A DNA stretch of 64,000 nucleotides from contig DATNIE010000007.1 in assembly GCA_035604595.1 (NCBI GenBank), positions 1 through 64,000 on the forward strand, written 5' to 3'. Below are positions 9,396 to 17,128 of this stretch, in pieces; within the stretch, counting starts at the first letter, position 1; each line of letters begins with the position of its first letter. A model generated the notes under the pieces. The model was given only the letters and a program-made list of their open reading frames with translations. It was not told where the DNA came from and ran no database searches. Both the position numbers and the translations under genes were made by a program. Origin of the DNA: CAIKZZ01 sp035604595 (GTDB taxonomy: Bacteria > Pseudomonadota > Gammaproteobacteria > Steroidobacterales > Steroidobacteraceae).

Positions 9396-10445
9396 GTGCG
9401 CGCCGGCAGCACCGCGGCTCTGCTGGTCGCGGCGGCGCTGCTCGCACCGGGCATCGCGCGCGCGCTCGACCTGAAGCGCCCCGAGGTGAAGGCGTTCGTC
9501 GACGAGGTCGTGCAGCATCATCATCTGAAGCGCGCCTGGGTCGCAAAGCTGCTCGCTGCCGCCGAGACGCGCCCGGCGGTCATCGAGGCGATCAGCCGGC
9601 CCGCCGAGCACGTGCGCCCGTGGTTCGAGTACCGCGCGCTGTTTCTGACCGAGCAGCGCATCCGCGAGGGTCGCGAGTTCTACCGCGCACACCAGGCCCT
9701 GCTCGAGGAGACGGCGCGACGCACCGGCGTGCCGGGCGAGATCATCGCCGCCATCGTCGGCATCGAGACATCCTACGGGCGCATCACGGGTCAGTACCGC
9801 GTGCTCGACGCGCTGACGACCCTCGCGTTCGACTATCCGCCGCGCGCCGGCTATTTCCGCGGCGAACTCGAACAGTTTCTGCTGCTCGCGCGCGACGCCG
9901 GGTTCGATCCGCTGACGGCGACCGGCTCCTACGCCGGGGCGATGGGTGTGCCGCAGTTCATGCCGCGCAGCTACCGCGCCTATGCAGTCGACGCAGATGG
10001 CGACGGTCGTATCGACCTGTGGAACAGCTGGCCAGACATCATCGCGAGCGTTGCGCACTTCCTCGTCGTGAACGGCTGGCACCCCGGCGAGCCCGTCGTC
10101 GCGACCGCCGATCTGTGGTATCCGGACGTCGAGGACCTGCCTGCCGGCCGACTCGACCTGACCGAGCGGTTGGGCGCACTGCGCTCGAAGGGCGTGTTGT
10201 TCGACAGCGCACAGCCCGACGACACCCCGGCCCTGTTCGTTGCGGTGCGTGGTGCCGACGGCCCCACCTACCGCGTCGGCTTCCATAATTTCTGGGTGAT
10301 CACGCGCTACAACCGCAGCATCCTGTATGCGCTCGCGGTCAGCGAGCTCGCGGTCGAGATCGCGCCGGCGCCGGCGACTGCCGGCGCGCCACCCGGGTCA
10401 AGCGCCGGTCACCAACCGTGGCCAGCGCGCGGCAGCGCACAGTGA
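9396..10445 (+). CDS. mltB: Lytic murein transglycosylase B (MltB/SltB type)
   Basis: A 349-aa periplasmic transglycosylase that cleaves glycan strands to 1,6-anhydroMurNAc ends. The catalytic glutamate is Glu124 in GIETSYGR, followed by GAMGVPQFMPRSYRAYAVD and a Ca-binding-like DADGDGRIDLW loop, all typical of the MltB family. It begins with a signal peptide (about residues 1-24, ending ARA) and has no lipobox, so it is probably soluble. The GTG at 9396 follows the rodA stop by two bases; the frame is open further upstream inside rodA but without homology. Confidence 0.94.
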   Translation: MRAGSTAALLVAAALLAPGIARALDLKRPEVKAFVDEVVQHHHLKRAWVAKLLAAAETRPAVIEAISRPAEHVRPWFEYRALFLTEQRIREGREFYRAHQALLEETARRTGVPGEIIAAIVGIETSYGRITGQYRVLDALTTLAFDYPPRAGYFRGELEQFLLLARDAGFDPLTATGSYAGAMGVPQFMPRSYRAYAVDADGDGRIDLWNSWPDIIASVAHFLVVNGWHPGEPVVATADLWYPDVEDLPAGRLDLTERLGALRSKGVLFDSAQPDDTPALFVAVRGADGPTYRVGFHNFWVITRYNRSILYALAVSELAVEIAPAPATAGAPPGSSAGHQPWPARGSAQ

Positions 10446-11278
10446 CTCGGCGGTTGCCGGTCGCGGTCCTGGCCGGCGTGCTCGCGCTCGCGGCCTGCGG
10501 CGGGCCTCCGCGACGACCCGCCCCACCACCGGCGGCCGTCCCGCCGCCTCCGGCGGCGACCGCAGCGCCCGCACCCGCCCCGCCCGCCGCGCGCCCGAGC
10601 GATGCGCAACTGCTTGAGGTTCCGGACGCCGTGCCGCGCGCGGAGCCGCGCGCCCGGTTCGGAAACCCCCCGTTCTACGAGGTGTTCGGCCAGCGCTATA
10701 CGGTGCTGGCCGACAGCCGTGGCTACCTCGAGCGCGGCGTCGCCTCCTGGTACGGTCCGGACTTCCACGGCGGGCGGACCTCGACCGGCGAGCCCTACGA
10801 CATGTACACGATGACCGCAGCGCACCGCACGCTGCCGCTGCCGGCGTATGCGCGGGTCACCAATCTGAGCAACGGCCGCTCGGTCATCGTGCGCATCAAT
10901 GACCGGGGTCCTTTCAAGGCCAATCGGATCATCGACCTCTCTTACGCGGCGGCGCTGCGGCTCGACATCGTCCGCGAGGGGACCTCGCTGGTCGAGGTCC
11001 AGGCGCTGGAGCCGGAAGGCGCGCCACCACCGCCACCCCGTCCCACCGAGCTGTACGCCCAGGCCGGCGCGTTCGCAGTGCAAGCCAATGCCGCGAGGCT
11101 GCGCGAGCGGCTGCTGTTCGGCGGCATCGGCAACGTTTTCCTGCGCACCGACGACGCCGGCGATCGGCCGCTGTACCGGGTACGGATCGGGCCGATCGAT
11201 ACGGTTGCCGCGTTCGACGCGCTGGTGGCGCACCTCAAGGCGCTCGGCATCGGCGGTGTCGCGCTGGTACCCAACTGA
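10442..11278 (+). CDS. rlpA: RlpA-like septal/envelope lipoprotein with SPOR domain
   Basis: With the GTG at 10442 (overlapping the mltB stop as GTGA) the protein is 278 aa and starts with a clean lipoprotein signal peptide ending LALAAC, lipidated Cys19. An ATG at 10418 would add eight polar residues. A long Pro/Ala linker follows, then a double-psi beta-barrel (GVASWYGPDFHGGRTSTGE, with INDRGPF) and a C-terminal SPOR domain that binds denuded glycan. RlpA proteins are lytic transglycosylases in some species and non-catalytic in others; activity is not decided here. Confidence 0.92.
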   Translation: MTRRLPVAVLAGVLALAACGGPPRRPAPPPAAVPPPPAATAAPAPAPPAARPSDAQLLEVPDAVPRAEPRARFGNPPFYEVFGQRYTVLADSRGYLERGVASWYGPDFHGGRTSTGEPYDMYTMTAAHRTLPLPAYARVTNLSNGRSVIVRINDRGPFKANRIIDLSYAAALRLDIVREGTSLVEVQALEPEGAPPPPPRPTELYAQAGAFAVQANAARLRERLLFGGIGNVFLRTDDAGDRPLYRVRIGPIDTVAAFDALVAHLKALGIGGVALVPN

Positions 11279-11307
11279 CGCGCCGTGCCGCGGGCAGCGC
11301 GCGCCCG

Positions 11308-11337
11308 AGGACACCGCACCCTCGTCCAAGCTAGACT
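11308..11337 (+). promoter_or_regulatory. Weak candidate promoter for dacA
   Basis: AGGACA (11308-11313), an 18-bp spacer and TAGACT (11332-11337) lie in the 99-bp gap between rlpA and dacA, the longest gap inside this operon. The hexamer TAGACT also occurs just upstream of coaX. This suggests an internal promoter for dacA-dat-ybeD; it is an inference from two partial matches. Confidence 0.28.
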
Positions 11338-11377
11338 TTCACTTTCGATCGCCACCCGCCTCACGCCCGAGAACCAG

Positions 11378-12517
11378 ATGCCGACATTCCTGATTGCGCC
11401 GCTGATCGTTGTGCTGTCACTCGCAGGCGGCAGCACCAACGCCGCAACGCCACCGGTGCCGGCACCGCCGGCGCTGCCGGCCAAGGGCTACGTGCTACTC
11501 GACGCCTTCAGCGGCCGGATCCTGGTCGGTCAGAACGACACCGAGCGTCTGGAGCCCGCGAGCCTGACCAAGCTGATGACCGCCTATGCGGTATTCCAGG
11601 CACTGAAGGACGGCAAGCTCAAGCTCGACCAGACCGTACCGATTTCCACCCGCGCCTGGAAGGCCGAGGGATCGCGCACGTTCGTGGACGTCGGCTCCCG
11701 GGTCAGGGTCGACCTGCTGCTGCAGGGCATGATCGTGCAATCGGGCAACGATGCGACGATCGCGCTCGCCGAGGCCGTCGGCGGCTCGGAGGAGACGTTC
11801 GCGGCGCTGATGAACCAGTACTCGCAGCGGCTGGGCCTGAAGGGCTCGCACTGGACCAACAGCTCGGGGCTGCCGGACCCGCAGCACTACACGACCGCGC
11901 GCGACATCGCGATCCTGGGAGCCGCGCTGGTCCGCGAGTTTCCCGAGTACTACAAGTGGTACTCGCAGCGCTCGTTCACCTACAACAACATCACGCAGCA
12001 GAATCGCAACGGCCTGCTTGATCGCGACCCGACCGTCGACGGAATCAAGACCGGCCACACCGAGGCCGCCGGCTATTGCCTGGCGAGCTCGGCGCTGCGC
12101 GACGGCATGCGTCTCGTCTCGGTCGTCATGGGTTCGGCGAGTCCGAAGGCCCGCGAGGATGCGAGTGCGGCGCTGCTGGGCTACGGCTTCAACTTCTATG
12201 AAACCAGGCGGCTGTACGCCGCCGGGCAGCGCCTCGGAACGACCCCGGTGTACAAGGTGGGCGAGCCGGTTCCGGTCGTGATCCACACCGAGCTGTACGC
12301 GACCGCGGCGCGCGGGGAGCTGGCGAACGCCAAGGTGCAGCTGGTGCTGGATGCGCGCCTCATCGCGCCGCTCGCCGCCACGACGCCGGTTGGCCGCCTG
12401 CGCGTGACGCTCGGCGGTAGCGTGCTCGCCGACGTGCCCGTCTACCCGGCCGCGGCGGTCCAGCCGGGCAACATCTTCCGCCGCCTGATTGACACCGTGC
12501 GGCTGTGGTTCAGCTGA
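11378..12517 (+). CDS. dacA: D-alanyl-D-alanine carboxypeptidase (PBP5/6 family)
   Basis: A 379-aa low-molecular-weight PBP that trims the terminal D-Ala from pentapeptides and so controls cross-linking. The active-site motifs are complete: Ser62 in SLTK, Ser122 in SGN, Lys224 in KTGHT. A signal peptide occupies about residues 1-24 and the C-terminal helix (FRRLIDTVRLWF) is the amphipathic membrane anchor of PBP5. The ATG at 11378 is preferred because it directly begins the signal peptide. Confidence 0.96.
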   Translation: MPTFLIAPLIVVLSLAGGSTNAATPPVPAPPALPAKGYVLLDAFSGRILVGQNDTERLEPASLTKLMTAYAVFQALKDGKLKLDQTVPISTRAWKAEGSRTFVDVGSRVRVDLLLQGMIVQSGNDATIALAEAVGGSEETFAALMNQYSQRLGLKGSHWTNSSGLPDPQHYTTARDIAILGAALVREFPEYYKWYSQRSFTYNNITQQNRNGLLDRDPTVDGIKTGHTEAAGYCLASSALRDGMRLVSVVMGSASPKAREDASAALLGYGFNFYETRRLYAAGQRLGTTPVYKVGEPVPVVIHTELYATAARGELANAKVQLVLDARLIAPLAATTPVGRLRVTLGGSVLADVPVYPAAAVQPGNIFRRLIDTVRLWFS

Positions 12518-13392
12518 TGGCGGCGCAGCCGTCTCTCGCCTGGCTCGATGGCAGCTTCGTTCCGCTCGCGCAGGCACGGATCTCTCCGCTCGATCGCGGC
12601 TTTTTGTTCGGCGATGCGGTGTACGAGGTGCTGCCGGTGTACGACGGGCGGCCGTTCCTCGTGGCCGAGCACCTCGCGCGCCTGGAGCGCAGCCTGCGCG
12701 AGATGCGCATCCCCAATCCGCGCTCGCGCAGCGAGTGGGCGGCGTTGTTCCAGGAACTCGTGGCCCGCAACGGCGGCGGCGACCTGAACCTGTATCTGCA
12801 GGTGAGCCGCGGCGTGGAAGCGGCCCGCAACCATGCGATCACCGCCGGCCTCGCGCCCACGGTATTCCTGATGGTCGCCCCGCGGCTTGCGCAGGATCCG
12901 GCGGTCCTCACAGACGGCCTGTCCGCGATCACCGTTCCGGATCCGCGCTGGAAGCGCTGCGACATCAAGAGCACGGCGCTCCTCGGCAATGTGTTCGCAA
13001 AGACCGCCGCCGTCGATGCCGGCGTCGCCGAGGCCATCCTGCTCGCCGACGGTGAGCTGCGCGAGGGCGCCTCGAGCTCGGTGCTGGTCGTGGCTGGCGG
13101 GACGCTGATGGCGCCGCCCTACGGGCCGGAGATCCTGCCCGGCACGACGCGCGACCTGTGCCTCGGGCTCGCCGCCGACGCCGGCATCCAGGTCCGCATC
13201 GCGCCGATCCGGTCCGCGGCGCTCGCCAGTGCCGACGAAATCCTGCTCGGATTCGCCTCCCGCGGCGTGCTGCCGGTGACCCGGCTCGACGGCGCCCCGG
13301 TCGGCAGCGGCAAGCCGGGGCCCGTGTGGCGGCGGCTGTCCGAGCTCTTCGATGCGTACCGGCGCAGGGTCGCCGGCACGCCGCTCATGTGA
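12517..13392 (+). CDS. dat: D-amino-acid transaminase, class IV PLP enzyme
   Basis: A 291-aa fold-type IV aminotransferase: RGFLFGDAVYEVLPVYDG, the PLP lysine Lys151 in CDIKSTALLGNV and the EAILL and GASSSVL segments. This combination matches D-alanine aminotransferase better than IlvE. The start overlaps the dacA stop (TGATG), so DacA, which liberates D-Ala, and Dat, which interconverts D-Ala and D-Glu, are translationally coupled. The order dacA-dat-ybeD is known in related gammaproteobacteria. The exact substrate range is inferred. Confidence 0.88.
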   Translation: MAAQPSLAWLDGSFVPLAQARISPLDRGFLFGDAVYEVLPVYDGRPFLVAEHLARLERSLREMRIPNPRSRSEWAALFQELVARNGGGDLNLYLQVSRGVEAARNHAITAGLAPTVFLMVAPRLAQDPAVLTDGLSAITVPDPRWKRCDIKSTALLGNVFAKTAAVDAGVAEAILLADGELREGASSSVLVVAGGTLMAPPYGPEILPGTTRDLCLGLAADAGIQVRIAPIRSAALASADEILLGFASRGVLPVTRLDGAPVGSGKPGPVWRRLSELFDAYRRRVAGTPLM

Positions 13393-13421
13393 TGCGCGGC
13401 CGCCATCCCGGCTGACCGCCG

Positions 13422-13679
13422 ATGCGACCCGCCGTGCCCGAATTCCCGTGCGAATACCCGATCAAGGTCATGGGGCGCCACACGCCCGAGTTCCGCGCGC
13501 GCATGCTCGAGGTGCTGGAGCGTGAGGCCGCCGCGACCGTGTCCGGCGTCGCCGAGCGCCTGAGCCGGGACGGCAACTATCTGTCGCTGACCTGTAGGGT
13601 GCGCGTCGACAGCCGGGAGCGGCTGGATGCGCTGTATCGCGAGCTGCACGCGACCGGGCTCGTGCTCATCGCGCTGTAG
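13422..13679 (+). CDS. ybeD: YbeD/DUF493 family protein
   Basis: An 85-residue protein with the DUF493 pattern: FPCEYPIKVMG at the start, a central RLSRDGNYLSLT and the terminal LYRELHATGLVLIAL. It has an ACT-like ferredoxin fold of unknown biochemical function and is usually linked to lipB. Here lipB is on the opposite strand and its end overlaps the last 14 bases of this gene, so the usual ybeD-lipB co-transcription is broken. Confidence 0.93.
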   Translation: MRPAVPEFPCEYPIKVMGRHTPEFRARMLEVLEREAAATVSGVAERLSRDGNYLSLTCRVRVDSRERLDALYRELHATGLVLIAL

Positions 13680-14364
13680 CAGGGTGATCGACTGACTCGC
13701 GCGGTCCGGTTGCCGCAGCCGGCAGGTCCGGCGTACCGGCAAACGCAATCTCGCGCGGCAGCCCGAGCGTCCGCGCCAGGTGCGGCACGAGCCGTCGCGC
13801 GGCTGCCTCGGGCGTGAGCCTCGCGCCGAGCGTCGCCAGATCCACGACCTCAAGCCCCGCGTAACCGCACGGGTTGATGCGGCCGAAGGGCTCGAGGTCC
13901 ATCGCGACATTGAGCGCGAGGCCGTGGTAGCTGCAGCCGCGGCGGATCCGCAGGCCGACGCTCGCGAGTTTCGCGCCGTGCACGTAGACGCCCGGCGCCT
14001 CGCGCCGCGGCGCGGCCTCGATCCCGAACTCCGCCGCGAGCGCCACCAGCGCCGACTCGAGCGCCGTCACGAGGTCGCGTACGCCGAGCCGCAGCCGCTT
14101 GAGATCGAGCAGCGGGTACACGACCAGCTGGCCAGGGCCGTGATAGGTGACCTGCCCGCCCCGATCGATCGGAACGACGGGGATGCCGCCGGCGGCGAGC
14201 ACGTGCGCGGGGTCGGCGTTCATGCCGAGCGTGTAGACCGCCGGATGCTCGAGGCACCACAGCTCATCGGCGGCGGCGCCGTCGCGCGCGTCGGTGTAGC
14301 GCTGCATCGCGCGCCAGGTGGGCTCGTACTCGACGCGCCCGAGCCAACGGGCGACAGCGCTCAC
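13666..14364 (-). CDS. lipB: Octanoyl-[ACP]:protein N-octanoyltransferase
   Basis: LipB (232 aa) moves octanoate from acyl carrier protein to lipoyl domains. The catalytic pair is visible: lysine in GAKLASVGLRIRRG and cysteine in NPCGYAGL. RGGQVTYHGPGQLV is the family signature. The GTG at 14364 overlaps the lipA stop (GTGA); longer upstream frames lack homology. It lies downstream of lipA on the minus strand and converges on ybeD. Confidence 0.96.
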   Translation of the reverse strand: MSAVARWLGRVEYEPTWRAMQRYTDARDGAAADELWCLEHPAVYTLGMNADPAHVLAAGGIPVVPIDRGGQVTYHGPGQLVVYPLLDLKRLRLGVRDLVTALESALVALAAEFGIEAAPRREAPGVYVHGAKLASVGLRIRRGCSYHGLALNVAMDLEPFGRINPCGYAGLEVVDLATLGARLTPEAAARRLVPHLARTLGLPREIAFAGTPDLPAAATGPRESVDHPATAR

Positions 14365-15356
14365 CCGAGGCCGGCGTTGTTGCGCTCGAGCGCGCGCTCG
14401 GCACGATAGCTCGAGCGGACCAGCGGCCCCGCGACGCACTCGATGAAGCCGAACTCGAGCGCCCGCCCGCGCAGCGCCTGGAATTCCTCGGGCGGAACGA
14501 AGCGCTCGACCGGAAGGTGATTGACCGTCGGCCTCAGGTACTGGCCGAGCGTCACGAGGTCAACCCCCGCCGCGCGCAGATCCTGCAGGCATTCCTCGAT
14601 CTCGCCGCGGGTCTCGCCGAGGCCGAGCATCAGGCTCGATTTCGTCAGCACCGCGGGGCCGACCGTCTTCGCGTGCGCGAGCACCGCGAGCGTCTGGTCG
14701 TAGCCGGCACGCGGATCGCGCACCGGGTGGGTGAGCCGCCGGACGGTCTCGATGTTCTGCGCAAACACCTCGGGGCCGCTCGCGACCACGGTCTCCACCG
14801 CGCCGCGCGATCCCTGGAAATCAGGCGTCAGCGCTTCCACCGCCGTGCCCGGGCAGCGCGCCTTGATCGCGCGAATGCAGGCAGCGTAATGGGCCGCGCC
14901 GCCGTCATCGAGGTCGTCGCGGTTGACGGAGGTCAGCACGACGTACTTAAGCCCCATCAGCTCGACGGTGTGTGCGGCGTTGGCCGGCTCCTCGCTGTCC
15001 AGCCACGCGTGCGGGTGACCGGTGTCGACCGCGCAGAACCTGCACGCGCGCGTGCAGACCGCGCCCATCAGCATGATCGTCGCCGTTCCGGCGTTCCAGC
15101 ACTCGCCGATGTTGGGGCACTTGGCCTCCTCGCAAACTGTCGCCAGGCGGTGCTCGCGGACGACCCGGCGGACGGATTCGAAGCCGCTCCCCGCCGGCAG
15201 CGGCGCGCGCAACCAGGCGGGCTTGCGGCCGACCGTGATGGGCGGCGCCCAGGCGGCCGCCTTGATGCCGTCGCGGATCGCCGTAAAGCCCTGCGGCGTC
15301 ACGTATTTCTGGCCGCTCTTCGCGGTCACGACCGGGATACCCTTGAACTCCGACAC
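14361..15356 (-). CDS. lipA: Lipoyl synthase
   Basis: LipA (331 aa) is the radical-SAM enzyme that inserts two sulfurs into the octanoyl chain made by LipB. Both iron-sulfur sites are present: the radical-SAM CTRACRFC and the auxiliary-cluster cysteines in CEEAKCPNIGEC, plus the C-terminal RSSY that ligates the auxiliary cluster. Length is normal. It precedes lipB with a four-base overlap. Confidence 0.98.
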   Translation of the reverse strand: MSEFKGIPVVTAKSGQKYVTPQGFTAIRDGIKAAAWAPPITVGRKPAWLRAPLPAGSGFESVRRVVREHRLATVCEEAKCPNIGECWNAGTATIMLMGAVCTRACRFCAVDTGHPHAWLDSEEPANAAHTVELMGLKYVVLTSVNRDDLDDGGAAHYAACIRAIKARCPGTAVEALTPDFQGSRGAVETVVASGPEVFAQNIETVRRLTHPVRDPRAGYDQTLAVLAHAKTVGPAVLTKSSLMLGLGETRGEIEECLQDLRAAGVDLVTLGQYLRPTVNHLPVERFVPPEEFQALRGRALEFGFIECVAGPLVRSSYRAERALERNNAGLG

Positions 15357-15388
15357 GCGTCCACCTTGGCCGCCGGGGAACGGTGATT

Positions 15389-16060
15389 CTACCGGAGCTC
15401 CGCATTGAGCGCCGCGAGCCGCTCAGGAGTGCCAACGTCACTCCAGCGACCCTCGTAGACCTCCGCCGAGGCGAGACCTGCCGCCGCGGCGCGATCGAGC
15501 AGCGGCTTCCACTTGCGGCGGCCGCGATCGAGTCCGGCGAACAGCCGCGGGTGGTAGGTCGCGATTCCGGCGTAGGTGTAGCGCTGCGGAGCATCGACGC
15601 GCAGCTCGCCGCACTCGATGCCGAAGTCACCGCGCGGGTGCTCGGGCGGGTTCGGAACCAGCACGAGATGCGCGAGGCGCCCGGCAGTGGGTGGCGGCGG
15701 CGGCAGCGGATAGGCGGTGTACACATCGCCATTGACGACGGCGAACGGTTCGTCGCCGAAAAACGGCAGGGCGTTGATGATCCCGCCGGCCACCTCGAGC
15801 GGCTCGGGGCCCTCGTCGAACCAGCGCAATGTGAGTCCGAAGCGCGCTCCATCACCGCACGCCGCGGTGAGCATCGATCCGAGCCAGGACGTGTTGATCG
15901 CGACCTCGCGGATGCCGCCGCGGGCGAGGCGCTCGAGGTGCCACTCGATCAGCGCCTTGCCGGCGACCTTGAGCAGCGGTTTTGGCAGCGCCGCTGTCAG
16001 CGGCCGCATGCGCTCGCCGCGGCCGGCCGCGAGCACCATGGCGCGCCGGAGCACGCTCAC
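15389..16060 (-). CDS. murU: N-acetylmuramate-1-phosphate uridylyltransferase
   Basis: A 223-aa nucleotidyltransferase that makes UDP-MurNAc from MurNAc-1-P in the fosfomycin-bypassing recycling route known from Pseudomonas. The nucleotide-binding signature MVLAAGRGERMRPLT is at the N-terminus, with PKPLLKVAGKALIEWH and VVNGDVYT. The size equals known MurU. The GTG at 16060 overlaps the amgK stop (GTGA), so the two recycling enzymes are coupled. The pairing with AmgK decides MurU over other sugar-nucleotide transferases. Confidence 0.92.
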   Translation of the reverse strand: MSVLRRAMVLAAGRGERMRPLTAALPKPLLKVAGKALIEWHLERLARGGIREVAINTSWLGSMLTAACGDGARFGLTLRWFDEGPEPLEVAGGIINALPFFGDEPFAVVNGDVYTAYPLPPPPPTAGRLAHLVLVPNPPEHPRGDFGIECGELRVDAPQRYTYAGIATYHPRLFAGLDRGRRKWKPLLDRAAAAGLASAEVYEGRWSDVGTPERLAALNAELR

Positions 16061-17097
16061 GCGAGCGCCCGCGCCTGGGCGGCGGCGAACCGCGGCACGA
16101 CCGCGGCGGTGAGAAAGCGATCGAGCTCGGCGAGCTCCCCGTAGGCGGCGGCCGTCTCGAGCACATAGTTGAGCACGGTCGGCAAATCGCCGAGGTAGCT
16201 CAGCTTCCCGTCTCGGTACCAAAGCCGCGCGAAGATGCCGAGCACCTTCAGATGCCGCTGCACGCCCAGCAGGTCAAACCAACGGACGTACTCGGCATCA
16301 TCCGCGCCGACCGTGACGCCGGCGGCAAGCGCGCGTCGCCGGTAGCGGCGCAGCCACTCGAGCACGCGATCGCGCGGCCAGACGATGTAGCAGTCCTTGA
16401 ACAGCGACACGAGATCGTAGGTGGTGGCGCCGCGCACCGCGTCCTGGAAGTCGAGTACGCCCGGATTGCGGGCCGGTGTGAGCATCAAGTTGCGAGAGTG
16501 GAAGTCGCGGTGCACGAACACCTGTGGCTGTTCGCGGGCGACTGATGCGAGCGCGGCCGACACGCTGTCGATGAGCGAGCGCACTTCGGCGCTCGGCTCG
16601 AGCCCGAGGTGGCGGGCGAGAAACCAGTCGGGGAATAGCTGCACCTCGCGGTCGAGAAGCTCAGCCGCGTACGGCGGCAGGGATTCGGCGGCTGCGAGTC
16701 CAGCCGACTGGATCAGCAGCAGCGTGTCGGCGGCATCCGCGTACAGGCGTTCGGGATCGGCGCCGGCGGCGAGCGCCTGCAGATAATGCGTGGATCCGAG
16801 ATCGGTCAGCAGCAGAAACCCGCGCGCGCGGTCGCTCTCGAGCACCGTCGGAACGTTCACCCCGATCGCGCCGAGTGCGCCGGCGACGGCGATGAACGGC
16901 CCGAGGTCCTCGCGCCCGGGCGGGGCATCCATCGCGATGAAGCTCCGGTCGCGCGCCTCGACGCGGAAATAGCGCCGAAAGCTGGCGTCGGCGGAGGCCG
17001 GCGCGACCCGCTGCGCGATGATCCCGAGGTCGTACCGCAACCAGTGTTCGAGCAGCGCGCGACGGGAATCGGCCTGTGCGTCGGTGACGGGCGCCAT
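16057..17097 (-). CDS. amgK: N-acetylmuramate/N-acetylglucosamine anomeric kinase
   Basis: AmgK (346 aa) phosphorylates the anomeric carbon of MurNAc and feeds MurU. It is an aminoglycoside-phosphotransferase-fold kinase with the catalytic HRDFHSRNLM loop and the metal-binding LDFQDAVRG. The ATG at 17097 lies only nine bases after a TATAAT on the minus strand and has no Shine-Dalgarno sequence, so the mRNA may be nearly leaderless. It is divergent from lptD. Confidence 0.93.
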   Translation of the reverse strand: MAPVTDAQADSRRALLEHWLRYDLGIIAQRVAPASADASFRRYFRVEARDRSFIAMDAPPGREDLGPFIAVAGALGAIGVNVPTVLESDRARGFLLLTDLGSTHYLQALAAGADPERLYADAADTLLLIQSAGLAAAESLPPYAAELLDREVQLFPDWFLARHLGLEPSAEVRSLIDSVSAALASVAREQPQVFVHRDFHSRNLMLTPARNPGVLDFQDAVRGATTYDLVSLFKDCYIVWPRDRVLEWLRRYRRRALAAGVTVGADDAEYVRWFDLLGVQRHLKVLGIFARLWYRDGKLSYLGDLPTVLNYVLETAAAYGELAELDRFLTAAVVPRFAAAQARALA

Positions 17098-17106
17098 GTG
17101 TGCCGG

Positions 17107-17114
17107 ATTATAAT
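17107..17114. promoter_or_regulatory. Palindromic -10 element shared by amgK and lptD
   Basis: The 8-bp palindrome ATTATAAT contains a perfect TATAAT on each strand (minus 17112-17107, plus 17109-17114) in the 31-bp gap between the divergent starts. Neither direction has a good -35. Predicted transcription starts fall 2-3 nt before the amgK ATG and about 7 nt before the lptD TTG. The same octamer recurs at 24890-24897. Confidence 0.5.
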
Positions 17115-17128
17115 GCCGCCGCCCGCCG

